The notes beneath the pieces were generated by a model. It worked only from the letters and a program-made list of their open reading frames with translations, was not told the DNA's origin and did no database searches. Shown piece after piece: positions 25,544 through 32,574 of a stretch of DNA of 64,000 nucleotides. Origin of the DNA: Sabulitectum sp036743055 (lineage in GTDB: Bacteria; Fermentibacterota; Fermentibacteria; Fermentibacterales; JCC-6); assembly GCA_036743055.1 (NCBI GenBank), contig DAINQE010000001.1, positions 1-64,000 of the forward strand, in the 5' to 3' direction. The position numbers and the translations under genes were made by a program. How positions within the stretch are numbered: the first letter of the stretch is position 1; every line of letters begins with the position of its first letter.

Positions 25544-27091
25544 CTGGAAGGACTGTATCTCTGCGGCCTGATACCGCTGCTGCGAAGCAGATTGAAGGGC
25601 AGGACATGCACCGGGCTTGGCATGTCCGCCCCATCGGTGATGACATTGGTCTTTGCCGATGGAAGGCTCAGCCTTGACGCAAGCCCGGACAGCCCCGGTC
25701 TGGCCTGGGCCGGTCCATCCTCTCCGGCTTCTCCGGATTCCCCCTCATGGGAGCATCATCTGGTGGGAGCCAGGGTCGAGGAAGTCATCCAGCAGGGCGC
25801 CGACAGGGTGCTGGAGCTGTCCTTCTCGGAGAGAACGGCATACGACGGCGGAGGGGCAAGGCTCGTCTTCGAGATGACAGGCAGGAACGCCAACATCGTC
25901 CTCGTCAGGAGGAATGACGGCAGGATACTCGCCTGCCTCAGGAAGGTCCTCTCTTCGGTAAGCAGGTACAGGACCATCTCCCCGGGCACGGTTTACAAGC
26001 CGCCTCCTCCATCGGGATTTCCTCCGAAAGACTGGGAGAGGAGCCGCATCGAGGCGATCCTGGGCGCAGACCCCGGTCCCGCCAGTCTTTACCGGAACCT
26101 CGAGGGTGTGGGGCCTGTGACGGCGGGAACGATCCTTTCCCTGCCTGGAAGCACCTTGGACAACCTTGTGGAGCTGGGCTCAAGAATAGCGCTTGGAGAT
26201 CTGATCCCATGGGAAACACCCTGGGGAAAACTCCCGTGCAGGCTGGGTCCGGGGAGACCGGTGGAGGATCCCCTTGCTCCCCGGGATACCGGAGGCGGCG
26301 AGGAGAAACCGTTCAGGCCGGCGGCGGTCGAACTGAGAACTCTCCTTTCCAGGGCCCTGGCCCGGGAAAGGAAAAGGGAAGCCAGCATCAGGCTGTCATT
26401 GGCGAAGCTTCAGGGTCCTGATGATCTCAGGACCGCCGGGGGATTGATCCTCACTTGGAAGTCGAAGCTCAGGAAGGGAATGACGGAAGCGACCCTCCCG
26501 CACTGGGACGGGGATGAGATCACCGTCTCACTGAAACCATCGCTGAATCCCGCTGAGAACGCCGAAAGGTACTTCAGGAAGGCCGGAAGGATCCACATGG
26601 AGAGTGAAAGACTGCAGGGCAAGCTAACAAACTCCATGAAGAGAACGGAAGAGCTTCTCAGGGAACTCTCCAGTATGGAGGAGATCAGTGAAGAGGAGGC
26701 GGTCCGCAGGCTTCAGACACTGTCAAAGGACCGTAATGCTCCCGAGGCAGGGCCGCTTGAATTCGTTCTGCCCGGGGGCTGGAGGTGCCTTGCTGGAAGG
26801 AACGCGGTCCAGAACGACAGGCTCACCTTCCGAGTTGCCGCAAGGGATGACATATGGCTCCATGCCAGAGGTGTCCCGGGAGCCCATGTGATAATCAGGC
26901 GAGATGGAAGGCCGGACAATCCGGGGGACGCCGCGCTGGAAGAAGCGGCGGCGATAGCCGCCAGGCACAGTTCCTCCAACGGCATCATTCCGGTGGACTG
27001 GACGCTGGCAAGGTACGTCCGGAGAATGAAGGGCGGGGGCCCCGGTCAGGTGACCTATTCCAGGGAGAAGACCGTCTTCGCCGAATCCTGA
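25544..27091 (+). CDS. rqcH: RqcH/NFACT-family ribosome quality-control protein, probable CTG start
   Basis: A protein of about 515 residues. NFACT proteins bind stalled 50S subunits and recruit tRNA-Ala for C-terminal Ala-tailing. The N-terminal NFACT-N domain is at about 1-220, with a helix-hairpin-helix-like VGPVTAGTILSLPG. A coiled-coil middle follows (about 340-400), then the NFACT-R domain (DDIWLHARGVPGAHVIIRRDG, then SREKTVF). The frame is open from TTG 25511, but GGAGGTGA at 25531-25538 is a perfect anti-16S match and lies 5 nt before CTG 25544. The putative promoter ends near 25508. I therefore favour CTG 25544, with TTG 25511 as the alternative. It converges on the next gene with a 3-bp gap. 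Confidence 0.88.
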   Translation: MEGLYLCGLIPLLRSRLKGRTCTGLGMSAPSVMTLVFADGRLSLDASPDSPGLAWAGPSSPASPDSPSWEHHLVGARVEEVIQQGADRVLELSFSERTAYDGGGARLVFEMTGRNANIVLVRRNDGRILACLRKVLSSVSRYRTISPGTVYKPPPPSGFPPKDWERSRIEAILGADPGPASLYRNLEGVGPVTAGTILSLPGSTLDNLVELGSRIALGDLIPWETPWGKLPCRLGPGRPVEDPLAPRDTGGGEEKPFRPAAVELRTLLSRALARERKREASIRLSLAKLQGPDDLRTAGGLILTWKSKLRKGMTEATLPHWDGDEITVSLKPSLNPAENAERYFRKAGRIHMESERLQGKLTNSMKRTEELLRELSSMEEISEEEAVRRLQTLSKDRNAPEAGPLEFVLPGGWRCLAGRNAVQNDRLTFRVAARDDIWLHARGVPGAHVIIRRDGRPDNPGDAALEEAAAIAARHSSSNGIIPVDWTLARYVRRMKGGGPGQVTYSREKTVFAES

Positions 27092-27094
27092 CCC

Positions 27095-28585
27095 CTAAAG
27101 GCGCACGAAAAGGGCCTGCCTGGTACCGCTCCCGGTTCCGGTGACCGAGATGACGTAGATCCCCCCGGGCAGTTCGGAGATGTCCGCGGAGAAAATGCCC
27201 GGGGACACCTCGTGGAATTCCGCGTCAAGCCTCCTGCCGGAGAGATCGTGGATCTTCACCGAGACTATGCCTGTCCCGGTTATACTCACATGAGGACCCG
27301 CGGGATTCTGAAGAATCCTGAACCCTGGAAGGAGAGGTTCCGGCTGGATCCCCTGGGGATCATGGTTGGGGTAAAGGTCGTTCCACTGGATCCATTGCGG
27401 GTCCTTCCCCGCTGCGGAAACCCCGCTGGAGGCAAAGGCAAGCCCAACCGCCCTCTGCTGGGGCAGGAATGTCATGGTCTGGAGTGTTCCTCCATTCCCG
27501 GGAACCGGCGTATATCCCACAGCCTCCATGAAACCCCACAGCCTTTCGGCGGTAACGGCAGGTTCCGACACCAGTGAATCCAGGAGCATCTGGTACCTGT
27601 AGCAGGGAACCGGTGAATACAGCACCCTGTGATGGTTGGTCAGGATAATGCTGCAGGAGTCCAGGGACGGCTCGTGGGAGGCATCCCGGAATGCATGACC
27701 CGCGTGATTGTTCACCTCGGTTATTACCGCGGGATCCATACCAGCCGCAAGCCCGGCGGGAACGGTTATGTGAATGTCATATGAGTTCGCCCTGTTCCAG
27801 AGGGTAGTTGCGGACTTCAGGTCCTGTATGTCGTGGCTGCCGCTGCCGTCGAAGTCCTCCCTGGTGAGCCCCAGGGTCATGGCCATGCATATGGGAACGA
27901 AGGAGGGACTGAACTGGGAGGTGCCCTGGTGGTTACCCATGTTCAGAGTGGCATTGACCCCTTCCTCGTTCATCCCGGAAAGAGACCCCATGAAACCCGG
28001 GAAAGAAACTGAAACCCAGCTGAGGCCCTGATCCGGATCGAAGACGAAAAGCCTGCTCATGCCGAGGATGGTCTCGCCGCTGTCCACGAAATAATCAAGG
28101 TTCCTGGATAACGCCGGCTCCCCCTGGAGCAGCGGATCCGCCGCGGTGGCTCCGCCCCAGGCGGAAACGCTGGAGCACCCGAGGCCCGGCATGTCCACCA
28201 TTGCAGAGAGATCCGGAACGGAGCTGGTGATGTAGATGTCCAGGGTATCCAGATCCCTGCCGTATACACCTGAATAAAGTGAAACCGTGTCGGCGGCACC
28301 GGCGATGATTCCGGCGGCATAGGTTCGGAACTCGTCGGGAACAGTGAAGTATGAACCATAGATCGACCTGAGCATATCCACGTTGCCGGTTCCGCCGGCA
28401 AGCTCCAGGAAGTAACCCTCGTAAAGCTGCAACAGGTCAGGGCCCAGAAGCCTGCCGTGGGCGTAGCCCATTTCACTCCATGTTCCCCAGAGGTTCACCA
28501 CCTCTATCTCCCCTATGGACTCCAGGGATCCGTTGTAGCCCAACATCACCGAGGCAAGGATCCCAGCGCACAGCAGAAGTTTCAT
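27095..28585 (-). CDS. Secreted C45-like (acyl-CoA:6-APA acyltransferase-type) Ntn hydrolase with sorting tail
   Basis: A protein of 496 residues with a signal peptide (MKLLLCAGILASVMLGYNG). The Ntn-hydrolase core shows the nucleophile region GLGCSSVSAWG with Cys137, then PALSRNLDY and SGMNEEGVNATLN, as in C45 or choloylglycine-like hydrolases. A DFDGSGSHDIQD loop near 255 looks like an EF-hand or dockerin calcium loop. The last 80 residues form a type-IX-style tail (VSVKIHDLSGRRLDAEF, LPGGIYVISVTG). Because Cys137 is internal, activity by the Ntn mechanism would need processing before it. Substrate unknown. GGGAGG precedes the ATG. Confidence 0.72.
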   Translation of the reverse strand: MKLLLCAGILASVMLGYNGSLESIGEIEVVNLWGTWSEMGYAHGRLLGPDLLQLYEGYFLELAGGTGNVDMLRSIYGSYFTVPDEFRTYAAGIIAGAADTVSLYSGVYGRDLDTLDIYITSSVPDLSAMVDMPGLGCSSVSAWGGATAADPLLQGEPALSRNLDYFVDSGETILGMSRLFVFDPDQGLSWVSVSFPGFMGSLSGMNEEGVNATLNMGNHQGTSQFSPSFVPICMAMTLGLTREDFDGSGSHDIQDLKSATTLWNRANSYDIHITVPAGLAAGMDPAVITEVNNHAGHAFRDASHEPSLDSCSIILTNHHRVLYSPVPCYRYQMLLDSLVSEPAVTAERLWGFMEAVGYTPVPGNGGTLQTMTFLPQQRAVGLAFASSGVSAAGKDPQWIQWNDLYPNHDPQGIQPEPLLPGFRILQNPAGPHVSITGTGIVSVKIHDLSGRRLDAEFHEVSPGIFSADISELPGGIYVISVTGTGSGTRQALFVRL

Positions 28586-28605
28586 GTCAGCCTCCCTTTC
28601 GGAGG

Positions 28606-28611
28606 ATTATA
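28606..28611 (-). promoter_or_regulatory. Candidate -10 box for the C45-like gene
   Basis: The minus strand reads a perfect TATAAT at 28611-28606, between the start codon at 28585 and the divergent deoB. No good -35 hexamer stands at 16-18 bp, so this is a moderate prediction. Confidence 0.4.
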
Positions 28612-28676
28612 GGCGTCCGCCTCCGGCTCGCACAGTCTTCCGCGGTTACTTATGTTACCAAAAACAAGGAGGAAAA

Positions 28677-29840
28677 GTGAAAAAAGCCATAGTAATGGTG
28701 CTCGACGGAGTCGGTGCGGGGGAGCTTCCCGACGCCGGCGAGTACGGCGACCGGGGAAGCGACACACTGGGTAACGTGGCCCGTGCGGTGGGGGGGCTCA
28801 ACCTGCCCGGCCTCCAGGCCATGGGCCTGGGCAATCTTCACCGTATAAAGGGTGTGGAGCCCGTTCCCTCCCCCATCGCCTCATGGGGCAGGATGGCCGA
28901 GGCCTCAAGGGGGAAGGATTCAACCACCGGTCACTGGGAGATGATGGGCATCATTTCCACCTCGCCCATGCCAACCTTCCCCGGGGGATTCCCGCCGGGG
29001 GTCATCGAAAGATTCCAGGAACTCACAGGGAGGCCGGTGCTGGGCAACGAAGTGGCGTCGGGCACCGAGATAGTGGCCAGACTCGGCAGGGAACAGGTGG
29101 AAACCGAAGGTCTGATAGTCTACACCTCCGCCGACAGCGTATTTCAGGTGGCTGCCCATGAAGGGGTGGTTCCCGTGGCGGAACTCTACGAATACTGCCG
29201 CATGGCCAGGGATATGCTTTCCCCCCCGGAGCTGGGAGTTGGAAGGGTAATAGCACGGCCCTTCACCGGTGAAGAGGGGAACTATGTGAGAACGGCAAGA
29301 AGGAAGGATTTCTCGCTTCCCCCCCCGAATCCCACCCTCCTCGACCTCTTCGCGGAGAACGGTGTTCCCGTATGCGGTGTGGGAAAGATAGACGACCTCT
29401 TCGCCCACAGGAACATAGAAACGGTTCATGCCGCCTCCAACGATGAAGAGATGGCCATACTCCTGGACATGACCTGCCGGTGCGAAGGCGGGTTCGTCTT
29501 CGCCAACTTCTGCGACTTCGACACGCAATGGGGACACAGGAACAACTTCGTCGACTTCGCCGCAGGGCTCAAGGCCTTCGACAGCTGGCTTCCCTCCTTC
29601 ATGTCCATCCTTTCACCGGGCGATCTTCTGATCATCACCGCCGACCACGGGAACGATCCAACCACACCCAGCACCGACCATTCCAGGGAATACGCGCCCC
29701 TTCTTTGCTATTCTCCAGGCATACCGGGACGGAACCTTGGGATCCGAGGCACTTTCAGCGACATCTCCCGGACCCTGTGTGACTTCTTCGATCTTGAATG
29801 CCCCTTCCCCGGCGTGTCTTTCCTGGGAGGCGAACTATGA
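28677..29840 (+). CDS. deoB: Phosphopentomutase
   Basis: A protein of 387 residues that interconverts ribose- or deoxyribose-1- and 5-phosphate in nucleoside salvage. Alkaline-phosphatase-fold signatures are VMVLDGVGAGELPDA (metal aspartate), SDTLGN, GKDSTTGHWEMMG containing the phosphorylated threonine, and ITADHGNDPTTPSTDHSREYAP with the second metal set. The start is GTG 28677 just after AAGGAGG; the open frame upstream has no similarity. Its stop overlaps the cdd start (ATGA), giving a nucleoside-salvage operon. Confidence 0.96.
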   Translation: MKKAIVMVLDGVGAGELPDAGEYGDRGSDTLGNVARAVGGLNLPGLQAMGLGNLHRIKGVEPVPSPIASWGRMAEASRGKDSTTGHWEMMGIISTSPMPTFPGGFPPGVIERFQELTGRPVLGNEVASGTEIVARLGREQVETEGLIVYTSADSVFQVAAHEGVVPVAELYEYCRMARDMLSPPELGVGRVIARPFTGEEGNYVRTARRKDFSLPPPNPTLLDLFAENGVPVCGVGKIDDLFAHRNIETVHAASNDEEMAILLDMTCRCEGGFVFANFCDFDTQWGHRNNFVDFAAGLKAFDSWLPSFMSILSPGDLLIITADHGNDPTTPSTDHSREYAPLLCYSPGIPGRNLGIRGTFSDISRTLCDFFDLECPFPGVSFLGGEL

Positions 29841-30217
29841 CCGTTTCGGAAATGCTCCAGGAGGCAAGGTGCCTTGTGGACAACTGCTACGCCCCCTATT
29901 CGGGATTCAGGGTCACCGCCGTACTCGAGGATTCCGACGGCCATCTTCACGGAGGGGTGAACGTGGAGAATTCCTCCTACGGAATGACAATGTGCGCCGA
30001 ACGAGCCGCTGTGTTCGCCGCGGTGGCATCGGGAAGCAGGAGATTCAGAAAGATGGTCATCTACTCCCCGGACGGACCACCGGTTCCATGCGGTGCCTGC
30101 AGGCAGGTGCTCTGGGAGTTCTGCGACGAAAGTTTCAGAATAACGGTGGCGACGGATGGTGTCGGACCAAGGGAGTATCGCCTTGGTGATCTTCTGCCGG
30201 AGGCCTTTCAGCTGTAG
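29837..30217 (+). CDS. cdd: Cytidine deaminase
   Basis: A protein of 126 residues, the length of the tetrameric class. It deaminates cytidine or deoxycytidine to uridine. Zinc motifs CAERAAVFAAV (Cys, Glu general acid/base) and PCGACRQVLWEF (two Cys) are intact, and YAPYSGFRV and GVNVENSSYG form the nucleoside site. Coupled to deoB by ATGA. The last 83 bp overlap, tail to tail, the 3' end of the kinase-like gene on the other strand. Confidence 0.95.
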   Translation: MTVSEMLQEARCLVDNCYAPYSGFRVTAVLEDSDGHLHGGVNVENSSYGMTMCAERAAVFAAVASGSRRFRKMVIYSPDGPPVPCGACRQVLWEFCDESFRITVATDGVGPREYRLGDLLPEAFQL

Positions 30218-32207
30218 AGGTGAGTTCTTTCACCATTCCAGTGAGTTCCACGGTCCTGAATCCGTCGGGAAGATATCTCAGCGGAGGGTCCGGAGGAACG
30301 CCGCCTATCTGGATCAGTGCAAGATCCTTCAGACCCGCTGCAAGCTCCACCGGATCGAATTCGGGCAGCGACGATGACGCCACCAGAACGGACGCTCCTT
30401 CTTCCGTCACCCTTCTGACGATCTGATCAGGGTCGGTTTCGATGGCTACGGAGAACCCGGCGTCCCGAAGGGCGGCGTATGACCTTGCCGCGTCTACGCT
30501 GTCGCCCAGGGCGATCAGCACCGTTGCGAACTCGTCCGTCATGCTGGCCCTGGGGAACAGCAGCAAAAAATCCACGCTGGAATCGGAGGCCTCATAGACC
30601 ACCCTTCCACCGGCTGAGCGCACCATGGCATACACCGAAGCAATGCCCGGGACCTGGTCACGAACCGGTATGAAGAACCTTTCCAGCTCGTTCTGGATGT
30701 TGTCCGTACCCTGAACGGTTACCCTGATCCCGGCGGCCATGGGAGAATTCATCGATCTGAGCGTTACTCCGCTTGCGCTTCCGGTCTTCTGAACGGTGAG
30801 TAGAAGCCTCACCAGAACATTCTCCAGAACAGCGGGATCCATATAGCCTAGCGAACCCTCGGAGGTATCCAGGGTGAGGTTCATCCCCTCGTCGAGAAGC
30901 TGCCGGAGCATTCCAGAGTTGTTCTGAAGGAATCCGTCGAAACGTATCCTCTCCGGTAAGGAGCAACGGCCCTCCGCGGAACTCAGTTCGGCCATGGTGG
31001 ACTCCATGACCCCCAGTGCCGCCCTGTGGTTCATGGATTCCATGAGTTCCCTGATCCTGGTCAGTTTGCCCAGGACAGCCTGGTTCATCCTGAAATAGGC
31101 ATCCATGACATCGGAGCCGCTGCCCTGTCCGGAGAGACCGGTCCCGGAAAGGGGATAGCAGATACCGGCGGTGCAGCCATCGGCAAGACGGGACCATATA
31201 GCCCTGTGGCAGACCATTCCCCGACCGGTCTTCATCCTGAAATCGAAGAATCCCTCGTTCAGGGAAGAGATCCTGCCCACGAAGGCATCCCTTTCATCCA
31301 GGTGAATCATAGGGAAGAAAACCGAATCAGCAGGCCCCTGCATGAAAGCGCCCTCGCCTCCCATTATCGGCCTGAAACCGCCGGAAGGGTCTATTATCCA
31401 TATCACGTAGCCGGCTGTTGCGGCGGCCTGTTCCGCGTACCTCCGGTCATTGAGAAGAGCCGCTCCCAGGGTTCTTTTAGCGGAAATGTTCTTGGCCACC
31501 ACCGCGGCGTACTTCCTGCCGCCATTCAGCATGAGATCCACGGAAAGCTCCACGGGATAAACCTCACCGCATGCGCTCCGGTGCTCGGTCTCGAACTGTA
31601 TGGAGCCTTTCTGAAGCAGGGAGTTCCACAGGGTCGACCACCATTTTCCGTCGGCGATGGGGTTCAGATCGGCTATGCTTTGTCCCGGTACCTCATCCTG
31701 GGAGACACCCAGCCTCATGGAAACCGACCTGTTCCCCAGGACGAAAACTCCCCTGGAGTCCAGAATGAAGAACTCGTCGGCGGTGGAGTTGGCGAAATCC
31801 CTGAGGAACTCCACCCTTCCGCGATATTTCTTCTCCTGGGTAATGTCCGTGAAAAGGGCCACGAAACTCCCCTGTTCAGGGGAGAAACAGAAAAGCCTGA
31901 AGTAAACACCGAAGAAAGGGGAAAGAAACTCCTTCTCCACAGGGTCCCCGCTTATGGCCACCCTGGAGAACACCTCTATGTCTTCCTCAACGGAGTTCAT
32001 GGAGAAGAGACCGGCCACCCTGCATCCGATGACCTTCTCCCTTGTCATTCCGGTGATCTCCAGGAAGGAGTGGTTAACCTCTTTAACGGCATAGTCCGAA
32101 GGCTCACCCTTCCCGTCCACGAAGACCTCGCCGTGGAGGTATCCGCAAGGCAGGGCACCAATGGTCCGCCTGAATCTCCGCTCCAGCCCGTGGATGTCCT
32201 TTTCCAA
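30135..32207 (-). CDS. Multi-PAS sensory protein with degenerate histidine-kinase core and pseudo-receiver
   Basis: A protein of about 690 residues from TTG 32207. PAS-like domains lie near 30-130, 150-270 and 280-370. The next part is helical and aligns loosely with a DHp/ATPase core (LDTSEGSLGYMDPAVLENVLVRLLLTV). The N-box asparagine and the DNG/GLGL ATP-lid motifs are missing, and the only histidine in the DHp-like helix (MNHRAALG) lacks family context. About 110 C-terminal residues resemble a receiver fold without the phospho-aspartate pattern. It probably senses but does not phosphorylate. GGAAGGA 5 nt before TTG 32207 supports this start; the frame is also open to ATG 32243 and TTG 32324. 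Confidence 0.7.
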   Translation of the reverse strand: MEKDIHGLERRFRRTIGALPCGYLHGEVFVDGKGEPSDYAVKEVNHSFLEITGMTREKVIGCRVAGLFSMNSVEEDIEVFSRVAISGDPVEKEFLSPFFGVYFRLFCFSPEQGSFVALFTDITQEKKYRGRVEFLRDFANSTADEFFILDSRGVFVLGNRSVSMRLGVSQDEVPGQSIADLNPIADGKWWSTLWNSLLQKGSIQFETEHRSACGEVYPVELSVDLMLNGGRKYAAVVAKNISAKRTLGAALLNDRRYAEQAAATAGYVIWIIDPSGGFRPIMGGEGAFMQGPADSVFFPMIHLDERDAFVGRISSLNEGFFDFRMKTGRGMVCHRAIWSRLADGCTAGICYPLSGTGLSGQGSGSDVMDAYFRMNQAVLGKLTRIRELMESMNHRAALGVMESTMAELSSAEGRCSLPERIRFDGFLQNNSGMLRQLLDEGMNLTLDTSEGSLGYMDPAVLENVLVRLLLTVQKTGSASGVTLRSMNSPMAAGIRVTVQGTDNIQNELERFFIPVRDQVPGIASVYAMVRSAGGRVVYEASDSSVDFLLLFPRASMTDEFATVLIALGDSVDAARSYAALRDAGFSVAIETDPDQIVRRVTEEGASVLVASSSLPEFDPVELAAGLKDLALIQIGGVPPDPPLRYLPDGFRTVELTGMVKELTSTAERPPAEDHQGDTPLVRHHPSPPLF

Positions 32208-32261
32208 TCGGTTCCTTCCGTCCGGATTAATATACCCCGGCATCTTCCGGGCACGAAACCC

Positions 32262-32289
32262 TTGACAGCGCCGTGGGAATCCCTGTACT
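32262..32289 (+). promoter_or_regulatory. Sigma-70-type promoter of the PC4 gene
   Basis: A perfect -35 TTGACA (32262-32267), a 16-bp spacer and TGTACT (32284-32289, four of six to consensus). This gives a leader of about 50 nt to the ATG at 32348. It also lies just upstream of the divergent kinase-like gene. Confidence 0.55.
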
Positions 32290-32347
32290 GTACCGTTCCA
32301 CACGAAACAAACCCGGTTCTTCAATGAGCCAGACGCAGGGAGAGCAC

Positions 32348-32569
32348 ATGGAAAAGCAGATCGCCCAGTTCGAAAAAGGTGAGGATGTCGTAAGGGTTGC
32401 CCTTACGGAGTTCCGTAACCGGCAGTACATGGAGATCAGAACCTACTACATGGCGGACGATGGAGACTGGAAGCCCACCAAAAAGGGTATTACCCTCAGT
32501 CCGGAACTCATGAGGGAGGTTTACGCTGCCCTGGGAAAAGCCTTCGAAGAACTTGATTCAGAGGAATGA
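32348..32569 (+). CDS. PC4/p15-family single-stranded nucleic-acid-binding protein
   Basis: A protein of 73 residues. It matches the bacterial PC4-like (YdbC) fold: an antiparallel sheet (VVRVALTEFRNRQYMEIRTYYM), then WKPTKKGITLSPELMREVYAALGKAFEEL with the terminal helix that dimerises. Homologues bind ssDNA and may act in transcription or repair. ATG 32348 has GGGAG 7 nt upstream. It ends 5 bp before the convergent nrdJ stop. Confidence 0.87.
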   Translation: MEKQIAQFEKGEDVVRVALTEFRNRQYMEIRTYYMADDGDWKPTKKGITLSPELMREVYAALGKAFEELDSEE

Positions 32570-32574
32570 TCCTG

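Noticed and set aside
31026..32327. 433-codon plus-strand open frame antisense to the PAS-kinase gene
   Set aside because: Composition is typical of a shadow in GC-rich DNA (His, Pro, Gly, Arg rich). The opposite frame has PAS domains.
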